Source: Eucalyptus grandis
Taxonomy: Eukaryota; Streptophyta; Magnoliopsida; Myrtales; Myrtaceae
Direction of reading: 5' to 3'
DNA length: 64,000 nucleotides
NCBI RefSeq assembly: GCF_016545825.1
Contig: NC_052618.1
Location: 2,420,461 to 2,484,460, forward strand
Below are positions 46,355 through 58,493 of this stretch, piece after piece. The notes under the pieces were generated by a model. It had not been told where the DNA came from. It did not search any database and saw nothing but the letters and a program-made list of their open reading frames with translations. Position numbers and translations under genes: made by a program. Every line of letters begins with the position of its first letter. Position 1 is the stretch's first letter.

Positions 46355-48851
46355 TGTCACGCCCCGATCCTCGAGCATGCACACATCCTTCTCACTTGGT
46401 CGATTTTATAATGCGATATCCCAAGACTATATATCACCAACCCTTTCTTTTATTAAGCACATGCGGAAGTAGTTATAATCTCCAGACAATAAAACAATGG
46501 GATAGAAAAGTAGGGCCATATTTTTCATATTGAAACTTTTAATCAAACTTTTATACAAAACACAAACTATAGAACTTCATAACTATTCACATCAATTGGA
46601 GATCTCAAAAGAATATGGAATCTCAGTCCATCCGGGTCGTACTCAAGGCCCCTCTTGGGATTATCTTCTTCTTCCAAAATTCTTCTCCTCAGGTTTCACC
46701 TCAAAGTTCTCCCACTCAAATTCCTCCTCCTCAGCTTCTCATCGGGGTCCTAAAATGTTTTCCCCAAACCGGGATGAGATTACGTCTCAGCGAGTTCTAC
46801 CCCACTAAGCCCGATTAGTAAACCATTATACTATAGGCTGCCTAAACACGCACAGGACAGAGGACTTACCATGGTCTCAGATCTTACCTGCAAGTCAATA
46901 CAATTCATAATAGGCACCCAAGCAATCATATCACAGATCGAAGCATCAATCAAATCGACATAGTCGATTACACGCCAACAAGACCACTCACGGTCATTTC
47001 CATTCAATCCGTCATTTCACAACATCATATCAAATCATAATCAATCGACCTAATCGATTACATGTCAACCGGACCATCTCTAGGTCATTCTAGTCATTGC
47101 TATACAGTCTCAACTAATAAAATCAATCACCGAGCCACGTGCATTCTCTGAGGCGATATTATTTATCTCCGAGCCACATGCATTCTCTGAGGTGATGGAA
47201 CCGATCATCGAGCCACGATACACTTGACCAAATTTCTAGATGACATGCCAAGTCATCAAGTCAGCATACATCTTACATACTCACTTTCATTTCCACAATT
47301 TCTAGTATGATCGATAGTCTACCACAATACCTTTATCACTACTCGGCAAAGAAATACCCACGATACAATCGATACACAGAAATGATCAACTATCGCCACA
47401 CAGCACAATCAACTATCGCCACACAGGCATGATCAACTATCGCCACACAGGCATGATCAACTTTCAACAATTTACGAGCATTCTCTAAGGCAACCTCTTC
47501 GCCAAGATGACATATTCAACCACTGAATACACGTGCATTCGCCAGGTGATATTCCGATTCACCGAGCCCACGTATTTCCTTCAGGTGATAACCAATACCC
47601 AACGATTGCTCAATCAAATGATTAACCATCAGGTCAATATGAATAACTCATAAAAATTCATAATTAAATCAATTCCATACAAATTGCAGCTCAATTGAAT
47701 AAATGGACCACGCCACGATGATCAGCACAAGATTTCGGTCGTCGGCCACCTCGAGTCTTAATTTCCGAAAAATAAATAAATAATTAATTAATTTCAAAAT
47801 TAATAATTAATTACAATAAATCCGATTTAGCCCAAAATAAAGCCCGATTAAATAAACGGGCTGCACCACGATCATCAACATAAAATTTCAGTCATGGGCC
47901 ATTTGAGTTGAATTTCCGGAAAATAATTAATTAATTAATTAATTTGGAGAATTAATAATTAATTATAATAAATCCAATTTAGCTCAAATTGGTGCTCAGT
48001 TAAATAAACAGACTTCACCACAGGTCATCAACATAATATTCCAGTCTCGGGCCATCCCAATTGAATTTTCAGAAAATAAATAATTATTTAATTTAATTCT
48101 GAAAATTAATATTTAAATACCAAAAATCCCCTTAGGCCCGAAAAGCTTAATTGGCGCCCACTAAGGGTCGGGAAAATCCCAAGGCACTTCCAATAATTAG
48201 TAGACCACGTCTACTTGCTAATTGCGCAATCAATTTATCTAAATCACATTACAATTGACTAATAATTGCTAATTCATTCTAATCTAACAACCTAAACATA
48301 ATTAATTAAAACTAAACCAACCTTAAGAATAATTAGCCAACTCATCCGGGATTAGTGAGATTACTCACCAAATCGCGTGCAAATCGGATCAATCCGACGG
48401 GGGTGACGCGAGTAATGATTCTTCCCAAAGCACGGCTCAGGTTCGGGGCCCGGAAATGGCCCAAAACGGCCCACGAGTGAGCTGGAAACCCACTCGTTGG
48501 GTTGCTGAATAGGGCTAGCCAAGGCTGGTCCGGCGGCTAGGGCGGTGAAGCAAGGCTGGGGAAGAGCGAGGGAAGCTCCGACGGGTCCGAACGGTGGTCG
48601 GACGGAGCTAGATGGCGGCCGGAGGCGGCTGGTCGGGGCAGAACCGAGCTGAACAGAGGCTGAACGGCCTGTCTCGCGTGGGGAAGGGGCGCCTGGGCGG
48701 AGGAGAGGGCAGTCGGTGCACGGCGGCGAGCGGCGGACGCGGGCGTGCGGGCGCGGGCAATGAGACAGGCGGCAACGGCGAGCTGCAATGTCTACTCTTC
48801 TTCTGTCTTCGTTCGCTGGAATGCGCGGAAGGGAGGAGAGAGCATGCGAAG

Positions 48852-48883
<32 letters not shown>

Positions 48884-49498
48884 AGAAGAAGAAGAAGAAG
48901 AAGAAGAAGAAGAAGATAAGAGAGAAAAGATGGGTTTGAATGGTCAAAGGGAGAGGGAAAAACAAGTGGGTGACAGCCCACTATTTGGTGGAAAGGGGGC
49001 CAATTCGCACGAAGGGGAGGGGGGAGAGGGGAAAGAGAGAGAAAAAGAGAGAAAATAAAAAGGAAAAGAAAATACTATTTTAATAAGAAAACATAATTTT
49101 CTCATTACTTCTATTATTTTCCTTTTCTCATTCCCTTTTTATTTCCTTTCATCTTCATTTTTTCCTCTCTGATAATTTCTTTATTGAAATTTCGGACTCG
49201 TCAACAATTTGACGGACGATGAGACAGGATCCTAAAAATAAGAATTATGACGCGCTTAAAATTCGATTTCCAAAATCGAGTTCAATTTCGTGGTTAAAAA
49301 TCGATCAAACGTGATTTTAGTCCAATCCAACAAATTGAGTAGCTTTTAGGGATTTTACTGCAGATACATCCCTTAACGGCTTCACCCAATAGGTTAGTTA
49401 ACTCGTGAGTGATCAGCTCAAAGAAAAAGGGCCATAGGCACGTCGATGAAATGCCAATTTCACTTCATCGAAACGGGGTCGAATTTCAAGATGTCACA
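46355..49498 (-). mobile_element. Gypsy 3' LTR (3144 bp)
   Basis: Begins tgtcacgcc and ends gatgtcaca on the plus strand. The polypurine tract complement (cttcccctcttat, about 49501-49513) follows. It contains an 18-nt exon-like segment (46870-46887), 24-bp repeats (47393-47468), cacgtg-type motifs, GC-rich part, GA run (48852-48879) and GAA run (48881-48915). Confidence 0.9.
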
Positions 49499-49530
49499 AC
49501 TCTTCCCCTCTTATAAAAATTTCATCCTCA

Positions 49531-50270
49531 AAATTTAAACCATTACACTTTGATAAAAAAAGGCGGGGGTACAACTGTCTCATCGACTCTTCAGTCTCCC
49601 AAGTCGCTCCTTCAGTACCGTGGTGTTGCCAGACCACTTTGACCAACGAGATGGTCTTTGTACGCAGAACTTGCTCTTTACGATCGACAATCTAGACCGG
49701 GCTTTCAACGTATGATACACGGTCATCCACATCCAATTTTTTGAAATTGAGCACATGGGTCAAGTCAGGCTCGTACTTCCTTAACATCGACACGTGAAAG
49801 ACGTCATGTACTTGTGCCAATCTTGGCGGCAACGCAAGACGATACGCTAGGTTTCCGATTCTTTCGAGAATCTCAAACGGACCTACGTACCTCGGACTCA
49901 ACTTGCCTTTCTTACCAAAGCGCGAAGTTCCCCTCATTGGTGACACTTTCAGAAAAACGTGATCACTAACTTGGAATTCCAAAGACCTTCGACACTTATC
50001 TGCATAACTTTTCTGCCTGCTCTGCGCTGTCTTTAATCTGTCTCTGATCACTGCCACGGCATCTACTGATTGTTGAACCAACTCTAGGATTGTTATTTTC
50101 CTTTCTCCAACTTCATCCCAACATACTAGAGTTCTGCATGCTCTGTCATACAACACTTCATATGGAGCCATCTTGATGCTCTGCTGATAACTGTTGTTGT
50201 AGGCGAATTCCACCAGATAAAGCTGATCTTCCCAACTTCCTTTGAAGTTTATTACACACGCTCTTAGCAT
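49531..50270 (-). pseudogene. Gypsy integrase C-terminal part
   Basis: The frame at 49692-50270 (192 codons) contains WEDQLYLVEFAYNNSYQ from the end of the catalytic core, then the GPFEILERIG and LPPRLAQVHDVFHVSMLRKY motifs of chromoviral integrases. The expected chromodomain tail lies beyond its stop: KEQVLRTKTISLVKVVWQ can be read at about 49620-49685. A stop at about 50271 separates it from upstream integrase sequence. Confidence 0.88.
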
Positions 50271-51300
50271 GTCTTCAAGAGTCTGAATTGTCCTTTCCGA
50301 CTGGCCATCCGTCTAAGGATGATACGCCGTACTATACTGAAGCTTTGTACCTAAAGCACTCTACAAGCTCTTCCAAAAAAATAGCAGTAAACCTCGGGTC
50401 TCTATCGGATGTTATCGTAACCGGCACTCCATGCATACGAACCACCTAACGCACATACAGGTCTGCATGTCTATCCAGATTGAGGTCCTTTCGAACTGCA
50501 ATGAAGTGAGCCACTTTGTTAGCCTATCAACTACTACCCAATTCGAATCATTCCCCCTCTGACTCCTTAGTAGTCCAGTCACGAAGTCCATCGTGATATG
50601 CTCTCATTTCCATTCTGGGATCGTGAGATGTTACAGAAATCCTCCCGGCTTGCAATGCTAGGCTTTTACTTGCTAACAAGTCAAACACTTAGCCATATGC
50701 TTGGCGATGTCCACCTTCATACCTGACCACCAATAATGTTGACGCAGATTCTAATACATTTTAGTACTTCCAGGATGAATGCTATAGCTGCTACGATGTG
50801 CTTCAGATAAAATCTCTTCTCCAAGCTCTATATCGTCAGGTACAACCAAACGTCCACGAAGTCTCAGTACCCCATCATTAGAAACTTGAAAATCAGCCTT
50901 TCTTTTATCGGTATCCTCTGGAAGAATTCTCTGTACGTCTGGATCTGTCGGTTGAAGTTGCTTGATTATGACCTGGACATCCGGCTCAACTCTGAGGGTG
51001 GCCATAAAACTTGAAAGGTGGCCTACCTCAAATTTGAATTCCGAATCCCGATCTCTCTCGATTAAGTTCCACTCTTTAACCAAGATTTGCGCTATTGAAG
51101 ACTTCCGACTCAATGCATCGGCGACCTTGTTCGCCTTTCCTGGGTGATATAGAATATGACAGTCGTAATCCTTTAGCAATTCCATCCATCGACGCTGTCT
51201 CATGTTCAACTCTTTCTGAGAGAACAAATACTTGAGACTCTAATGGTCTGTGAAGATCTGAAACTTTTCTCCGCACAAGTAGTGCCTCCAAATCTTCAAT
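50271..51300 (-). pseudogene. Gypsy RNase H and integrase N-terminal remnant
   Basis: The frame at 50751-51227 (158 codons) carries [20 protein letters not shown] and [10 protein letters not shown], the linker after RNase H, and then the HHCC-domain approach ([18 protein letters not shown]). Between 50271 and 50750 the integrase core is broken by several stops. Confidence 0.87.
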
Positions 51301-52018
51301 GCAAATATGATGGCTGCGAGTTCTAAGTCATACGTCGGATAATTCAATTCATGAGGTCTCAACTGCCGGGAAGCGTATGCAACAACTCTACCATGTTGCA
51401 TCCGCACGCAACCCAATCCCCTAAATGATGCATCACTATAGATCTCGAATCCTCCAGGACCAAATGGAATCGTCAGTACAGGTGCGGTAATCAGCTTTTC
51501 CTTCAGCTCTTGAAACTACGCTCGCACTTGTCTGACCATACAAATTTCTCATTTTTCTTCGTGAGCTTTGTCAAAGGCGATGCTAACGCTGAGAAACCTT
51601 CCACAAACCGTCTGTAATAACCGGCTAATTTAAAAAAACTTCTGATTTTTGACACTGTTGTCGATCTCGGCCACTTGATCACGGCTTCTATCTTGCTCGG
51701 GTCGACGGAGATTCCTTCTCCGAAAATCACATGACCTAAGAACGCAACACGAGTCAGCCAAAACTCACATTTGCTAAACTTAGCATATAGCTGATGAGTT
51801 CTTAAGGTCTGAAGCACTACTCTCATATGATTCTCATGCTCTTCATTACTTCTCGAATAGACCAAGATATCATCAATGAACACGATCACAAACTGATCTA
51901 GATATTCCTTGAACACTCTGTACATCATATCCATGAATGCAGCTAGAGCATTCGTCAATCTGAACGACATCACTGTAAACTCGTAATGACCATAATTCAT
52001 TATCACAAGATGCTCCAT
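51301..52018 (-). pseudogene. Gypsy reverse transcriptase remnant
   Basis: The frame at 51503-52018 has [16 protein letters not shown], the catalytic FIDDILVYS box, [10 protein letters not shown] and [15 protein letters not shown], all standard Gypsy RT landmarks, then [16 protein letters not shown]. The RT N-terminal third is missing. 51301-51502 continues into RNase H with stops. Confidence 0.9.
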
Positions 52019-53217
52019 GAACTTACACTATTCATGTGGCGTCAAACTCACACCTCAGCAACTAGTCAAGCACAACTATTGCTAGTGATTCTCCTCTCTT
52101 TCACTTTTACTTCAACAATTTAAGTTCTACCAATTAGACACAAAACTATGCTACGCTGCTCTGATAAAATCACTTCCAACACATTCTTTCTCTGATCGGT
52201 GCAAGGTCCATTCTACTCCCATTCTTTTCACCATCCTAGTGGCGTTCTGGCCGCAGTGGCAATGTCTATGCTACCTTAGACTTCCACTAACAGTCATTCA
52301 CCTTATGACCATGCTGATCATCATCACAACAGGTTCTAGTCATACTCGGACACTGGATTTATACATGCTTCCTTCTACCATTCCAACACCTATCTAGTGT
52401 GTCTTCTATCTCCTGTCAAGTGAAAGTATGCATTCTTTTTGGTTGCCCCATCAGTCTGCTAGGACCACTCCCGACCAGATATCCCTGTTGGCTATACTCC
52501 AAACAATTTTGCGTCCTAGGAAGGACATAAGACCAATCTCCATCATCACGTCCAGAAACAACTTGATCTATTTGACTTGGTGCTGACTTGACTACCCCAC
52601 CCTTTCTCGTAAGTGGAATAGAATATTTTCTCTCGACCTCGGTCTTTCCCTTGACCGATTTCTATTTTTGCCTGAACTAGATCTATACCTCGGCTCGAAT
52701 GCAATGACTCGCTCCCGGATCACATCTGCACTCTGGATCTCAGCAGGTGAAGTGACAACAGTGGTAGTGATAGCGACAACAACAGTGGCTTGATCCTGAG
52801 CTTGCTGGCTCATCCAGCTCCCAAGGAACACTAGCATCAGAACGATCCTATAGAACTTAGGATCATTCGACGCTGCTACACCAGTACCAACCTGCGGTGG
52901 TACTCTTACACTCCAGCTAGCCAGAGCCAACACTCTGCCACAAGCACCTCGGGTATTAACCTTTGCCAGTGCATCATCCCGAGTCACAGAGGACATTGCC
53001 CTCTTACTAGGAGTTCTCAGCTCCTGCTCGCTCATGGTTCAGTCTTTACACTGAAACCCGTCTTCCACATCCACTCTGGATTAGAAGATGAGCGATCCTC
53101 ACACGACAATCAATTCTAGCATCTAGCTAACACAGACATGCACCAGCATGAATTTAAAGGCTTTTCCTACTAACTATCCCATGGTCATCACTCCTTATCA
53201 CTCCAATCTTGAACTTC
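52019..53217 (-). pseudogene. Gypsy gag/protease remnant
   Basis: Strongly decayed. The frame at 52592-53035 (147 codons) starts near the position of the gag start, and its RNRSRERPRSR tail is basic, but I see no zinc knuckle or intact protease. The beginning matches the degenerate leader after the primer site at 19519. Confidence 0.55.
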
Positions 53218-53229
53218 GCTCTGATACCA
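53218..53229 (-). promoter_or_regulatory. Gypsy primer binding site (tRNA-iMet)
   Basis: Plus strand gctctgatacca, complement TGGTATCAGAGC, 12 bp inside the 5' LTR end at 53242. Confidence 0.9.
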
Positions 53230-54009
53230 CTTAAACTGGGATGTCACGCCCCGATCCTTGGGCACGCACACATCCTTCTCACTTGGTCGATTTTATAATG
53301 CGATATCCCAGGACTATATATCGCCAACCCTTTCTTTTATTAAGCACATGCGGAAGTAGTTATAATCCCCAGACAATAAAACAATGGGATAGAAAAGTAG
53401 AGCCATATTTTTCATATTGAAACTTATAACCAAACTTTTATACAAAACACAAACTATAGAACTTCATAACTATTCACATCAATTGGAGATCTCAAAAGAA
53501 GATGAAATCTTAGTCCATCCGGGTCATACTCAAGGCCCCTCTCGGGATTATCTTCTTCTTCCAAAATTCTTCTCCTTAGGTTTCACCTCAGAGTTCTCCC
53601 ACTCAGATTCCTCCTTCTGAGCTTCTCATCGGGGTCCTGAAATGTTTTCCCCAAACCGGGATGAGATTACGTCTCAGCGAGTTCTACCCCCATTAAGCCC
53701 GATTAGTAAACCATTATACTATAGGCTACCTAAACACGCATAGGACAGAGGACTTACCTTGGCCTCAGATCTTACTTGCAAGTCAGTACAATTCATAATA
53801 GGCACCTAAGCAATCATATCACAGATCGAAGCATCGATCAAATCGACCTAGTCGATTACACGCCAACAAGACCACTCACGGTCATTTCCATTCAATCCAT
53901 CATTTCACAACATCAGATCAAATCATAATCAATCAACCTAATCGATTACATGTCAACCAGACCATCTCTAGGTCATTCTAGTCATTGCTATACAGTCTCA
54001 ACTGATAAA

Positions 54010-54960
54010 ACCAATCACCGAGCCACGTGCATTCTCCGAGGCGATATTATTTATCACCGAGCCATGTGCATTCTCTGAGGTGATGGAACCGATCATCGAG
54101 CCACGATACACAAGACCAAATTTCTAGATGACATGCCAAGTCATCAGGTCAGCATACATCTTACATACTCACTTTCATTTCCACAATTTCTAGTATGATC
54201 GGTAGTCTACCACAATACCTTTATCACTGGCAACCGATACTCGATACACAAAAATATGGCCACGCAGGCATGATCAACTATCGCCACACAGGCATGATCA
54301 ATTATCGCCACACAGGCATGATCAACTATCGCCACACAGGCAATCCGTCATTTCACAACATCAGATCAAATCATAATCAATCGACCTAGTCGATTACATG
54401 TCAACCGGACCATTTCTAGGTCATTCTAGTCATTGATATACAGTCTCAATTGATAAAACCAATCACCGAGCCACGTGCATTCTCCGAGGCGATATTATTT
54501 ATCATCGAGCCACTTGCATTCTCTGAGGTGATGGAACCGATCATCGAGCCACGTGCATTCTCCTAGGTAATGCATTAATTTACCAAGCCCACGTGCCCTT
54601 TAAAATGCCATTTTGAATCAGCGAGCCCACGTGCATTCTCCAAGGCGATGCATCAAGTCACCAAGCCCACGTGTCTCTTAAAGATGCCAAATGTACTCAT
54701 TCAGACCACGTGCATTCTCCTAGGTAATGCATCAAATTACCGAGCCCACGTGTCTCTTCAAGATGCCACACTTAATCACCGAGCCACATGCATTCTCCAA
54801 GGTGACATACTTCGTCACCGAGCCATGTGCATTCTCTGAGGTGATATATACATTTAGTCACCGAGCCACATGCATTCTCCAAGGCGACATACTTCGTCAC
54901 CGAGCCATGTGCATTCTCCGAGGTGACTTATCTAATCATCAAGCCCCATGCTTTTCATGA
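54010..54960 (-). repeat. Tandem array of cacgtggctcggtga-type repeats in Gypsy LTR
   Basis: On the plus strand the unit reads tcaccgagccacgtgcattc then tccgaggcgat, about 45-70 bp apart, roughly a dozen times with variants (catgtg, cacatg, gcccacgtg). A shorter array is in the other LTR (47130-47225). Each full unit contains a G-box/ABRE-like CACGTGGC on the element's coding strand. Confidence 0.8.
54262..54340. repeat. 24-bp minisatellite gcatgatcaactatcgccac
   Basis: About three to four units of 24 bp. The same minisatellite is in the other LTR at 47393-47468. Confidence 0.85.
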
Positions 54961-56706
54961 TGATTAATCAAATTTCTAAAGTAATTATCCACAACCTTAA
55001 TTCGTACTCAATTTACCCAAATAATCAATTTAGGAACATATCCTAAAAATCCACAATTAAATCAATTCAGCACAAATTAAAGCTCAATTAAATAAACGGA
55101 CTGTGCCACGATGATCAGCATGAAATTTCGGTTGTTGGCCATCTCAATCTTAATTTCCGAAAAATAATTTATTAATTAATTAATTTCGAAAATTAATTAT
55201 TAAATATTAAAAATTCTGTTTAGCTCAAAATAGGGCCCAATTAAATAAACGGACTTCACCACAATCATCAGCATAATATTCCGGTCACTGGCCATCCCAG
55301 TTGAATTTTCAGAAAATAATTAAATAATTAATTTAATTCCGAAAATTAATATTTAAATACCAAAAATTCCCTTAGGCCCGAAAAGCCTAATTGAAGCCCA
55401 CTAAGGGTCGGGAAAAATCCCGAGACACTTCCATAAATAGTAGACCATGTCTACTTGCTAATTACACATTCAATTTATCTAAATCGCATCACAATTGGCT
55501 AATAAACACTAATACATACTAATCTAACCACCTAATTGCATTTAATTAAAACTAAACCAACCTTAAGCATAATTAGCCAACTAATCCGGGATTAGTGAGA
55601 TTACTCACCAAATCACGCGCAAATTGGATCAATCCGACGGGGGCGACGCGAGGAACAATTCTTCCCAAAGCACGGCTCGGGTTCGGGGCTCGGAAACAGC
55701 CCAAAAGCGGGGCCCGAACCAGCTGGAAACCCATTTTCGTGGGTTGCTAGTTGGCTGCCAAACAGAGGAAAACAAAGATGGTTAGGGGCGGAGAAGGGTT
55801 CGGGAGAGCAAGCGGAGCTCCGGAGGGCCGGTGGCCGGAAATGGTGCTGGAGGTGGCTGGATTGAGCTGGACAGAGGCCGAACAGGATCAGGTCGCGCGG
55901 GGGAGAGAGACGGCCGCGAGCGACGGACGCGAGGCGGAGCGTGGGCGTGCGGTGCGGGCGGCAGTCTAGCTCCAATGTGGCGGCGACAGCTTCGGTGAGC
56001 TGCGCTGTCTTCCTCTTCCTGGTTCGCTGGTTTGCACAAAGAAGGAGGAAGAAGAAGAAAATAAGTCGGTGACGTGGTGTTGGGGGAGAAGAAAGAGGAG
56101 AGAGAAGAAGAGATAAGAAGAGATAAAAAGAGGGATTTTCTTTTGACTAGTCAAAAGTAAAAAGCAAAAGAGAGAGGAGCCAAATTTAAAATTAGCAAGG
56201 GGCATTCGGTGGTGGGGAGGGGCTGCGCACGAAGGGGGAGGGAGAGGAGAGAGAAGAGAGAGATAAAAAAAGAGAGAAAAGGGGGAGAGAAAAAAAGAAA
56301 AGAAAAGAATAATACTATTCTCATTTTTCTTTTCTCTTTCTATTTCCCTTTCTATTTTCTTTCGGTCTTCGATTTTTCCTCCGATAATTTCTTTCTTGAA
56401 ATTTCGGACTCAGCAATAAATTGATAGACGATGAGACGGTCCTAAAAAAGAATTGTGACACGTCCGAATATTCGATTCCCAAAACCAAATAAAATTTCAT
56501 GATTAAAATCGACCGGACGCGATTTTAGTCCAATCCAACCAATTATGTAGCATTTAGGGATTTTACCGCGGTTATATCCCTTAACGGCTTCACCCAATAG
56601 GTTAGCTAACTCGTGAGTGATCAGCTCAGAGAAAAAGGACCATAGGCGCGCCGACAATATGCACATTTCACTTTATCGAAACGGGGTCGAATTTCAGGAT
56701 GTCACA

Positions 56707-56925
56707 GTATTCATGTAGAGATGATAACTTATATATCTTGAGGGAAGTAGTCCATCAATAAAATGGATTCATTTGTTATGATTCAGAAATTTATATAGGA
56801 AACATCTACAATTATTTCTCTTGCAATAAACTCTTCTCACTATAAGGATTGAGGCCATTGTTATGTCACCTTCTTCGATGTTCAATCATTTGAATTAAAA
56901 AAAACTTAAAGCTGGTTCAATCATT
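56707..56925 (-). pseudogene. Diverged relic of the prolamin-like gene promoter region
   Basis: From 56717 the sequence agatgataacttatata, then cttgagggaagtagtccat, atttctcttgcaataaa and gttcaatcatttg aligns with the region upstream of gene copies 1-3 (e.g. 30150-30310). The TATA motif survives; the gene body is absent and the Gypsy element ends at 56706. It is more diverged than the other copies. Confidence 0.7.
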
Positions 56926-56976
56926 AAATATGGGTTAGTGCGAATAAAACTAATTCACGAGAGAGTGAATAAAGCA

Positions 56977-58115
56977 GGGATAAGTACACTAATTGTGCCA
57001 TAAATTGTGTACGGCGCTCACTTTGGTGCCAAAAGTTTCCGTCAGATCATTTAAGTGCCAAAAAATTTGAAAAACGCTCACTTTAGTGCCAACACCTATC
57101 TGATCGGCCGAAAATCTGACATTGCCTTTTTTTATTAATTTCTTATGCTGATGTGGCTCGTCGGAGTTTCCATTGGATCACTTAGGCCTTCAAACGGCGT
57201 TGTTTTCTAACACTAAAACCACGCCATTTTGTGTCTTTCCCCCAAATTCAAAACCCTAAATCTCCAAAATGACGATGTTTTGTGTCGTCTTCTTCCCCAA
57301 ACAAATCCAGCAACACCAGCAGCGCCGAATCAGCAACACCAGTAATTTTCCAGAAAAGAAACCACGCATTCGCCTCCGCCATCCCCCAGTAGTTTTCCCC
57401 TATTTTCACTCACCTTATCAACCTTTCAAATCCCTGAATCTCAGCCCCACCACTGCCTTTTCCCAAGGAATATCGTTGGGTGCAGAGGAAACACGAGCTC
57501 GAAGAATCTCCAAAAGCACAAGCGATCTGGCCAATGGTAGCCGCGAAGATCTGGAACGCCATGGAGGTTGTCGGCGAAGCCAGATGCTACAAAGGCGGCG
57601 GCCATGGCCCCACCATCCCCTCCTCCGCCCTCATCGTCAACACCTCCCTCTCTCTCGGATTTTCTATTCGTTTTTTTTTTTTTTGTTTTTCTTTTGTCTT
57701 ACTATGGCAAGCAACTACGATGGAGGTCGAGGGATGGCGGCTGAGCGACGGTGGCCGAGGGACAGCGGCCGAGCGATGGCGGACAAGCAATGGCAAACAA
57801 AAAAATCCTAATTTCAATCTCCAAAGAAAATTTTTTAAAAAAAAAAAATGGCATCGTTTTTGTGAGGTTATCCACGTAGGACGGCAAAACGACGTTGTTT
57901 TCTTAAGGAAGACAGAAAACAATGTCGTTTAAAAGGCTTCTCTATTTATTTTTTTAAATATAAAAGCAACGTAATCATTTTGGCCAGAATCTGTCATCAG
58001 TGGCACCAAAGTGATCGTTTTTCCTCCAATTTGGCACTTAAGTGATCCAGCGGAAACTTTTGGCACCAAAGTGAGCGCCGTACACAACTTATGGTACCAT
58101 TAGTGTACTTATCCC
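56977..58115. mobile_element. Mutator-like element (Pack-MULE candidate), 10-bp TSD
   Basis: Inverted ends of about 110 bp, both starting gggataagtacactaat, are flanked by gaataaagca at 56967-56976 and 58116-58125. Long TIRs and a 9-11 bp duplication define MULEs. No transposase is seen. The interior (57240-57700) looks like captured plant coding sequence. Confidence 0.9.
57269..57680 (+). pseudogene. Possible captured gene fragment inside the MULE
   Basis: The frame from 57269 has an N-terminal sequence rich in Q, S and P. From about 57478 a second frame (starting MQRKHELEESPKAQAIWP) gives a regular protein-like segment (KIWNAMEVVGEARCYKGG, then ALIVNTSLSLGFSI) ending in a T-rich run. The quality of this segment, in contrast to the surroundings, suggests exon sequence taken from a host gene. 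I do not recognise the parent gene. Confidence 0.45.
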
Positions 58116-58125
58116 GAATAAAGCA

Positions 58126-58493
58126 TGACTATTCCGCTCTACAGTAAAAGCAATAATGGCTTGAGACTTCCCAATCTCCAAGCTATTAAAGTTTATCTCG
58201 CATTAGATAATGACCGGTTCCCATATGCAACATTTATAAGGATCCATTGTACGTCGTTGACAGAAATAATCGACGGATGAACACAAAGCATTGAGGTACA
58301 AGGAAACAAAGAACAATTCATAATATGTTTTTCAACTAACGGACCAATTGAAATCTAGAGTGAAATCTGGAGATGAAAATCAATCTTCCCGGTCTCCATG
58401 CATGTCCGTTTGGTCAGGCTGTCATATTGGTTTTTCAACTAACAGAACACTTGAAATCTAGTGGTGAAAATCAATCTTCCGTGTCTCCACGTT
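58126..58493. other. Spacer with a short diverged direct repeat
   Basis: tttttcaactaac...tcaatcttcc...gtctcca at 58328-58422 is repeated at about 58430-58511. No gene seen. Confidence 0.5.

Larger units (their letters stand above)
46355..56706 (-). mobile_element. Chromoviral (Tekay/Del-like) Gypsy element on the minus strand
   Basis: 3' LTR 46355-49498, internal region 49499-53241, 5' LTR 53242-56706 (minus-strand sense). RT precedes integrase, and the integrase ends in the VHDVFHVSMLRKY region, typical of chromoviruses with long LTRs. The internal part is only 3.7 kb, so most of gag and protease is lost. The left flank is gctgt and the right flank gtatt, so no target duplication is preserved. 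It is a distant relative of the type-1 and type-2 LTRs. Confidence 0.9.
53242..56706 (-). mobile_element. Gypsy 5' LTR (3465 bp)
   Basis: Same layout as the 3' LTR but about 320 bp longer, mainly because of extra cacgtg-type repeats at 54010-54960. The 18-nt exon-like segment is at 53758-53775; the acidic exon counterpart (about 53510-53640) carries the same one-base deletion as the other LTR, so the defect predates insertion. Confidence 0.9.

Noticed and set aside
54010..54960. CRISPR-like appearance of regularly spaced cacgtg repeats
   Set aside because: Plant nuclear LTR context, degenerate repeats, no unique spacers of fixed length and no cas genes.
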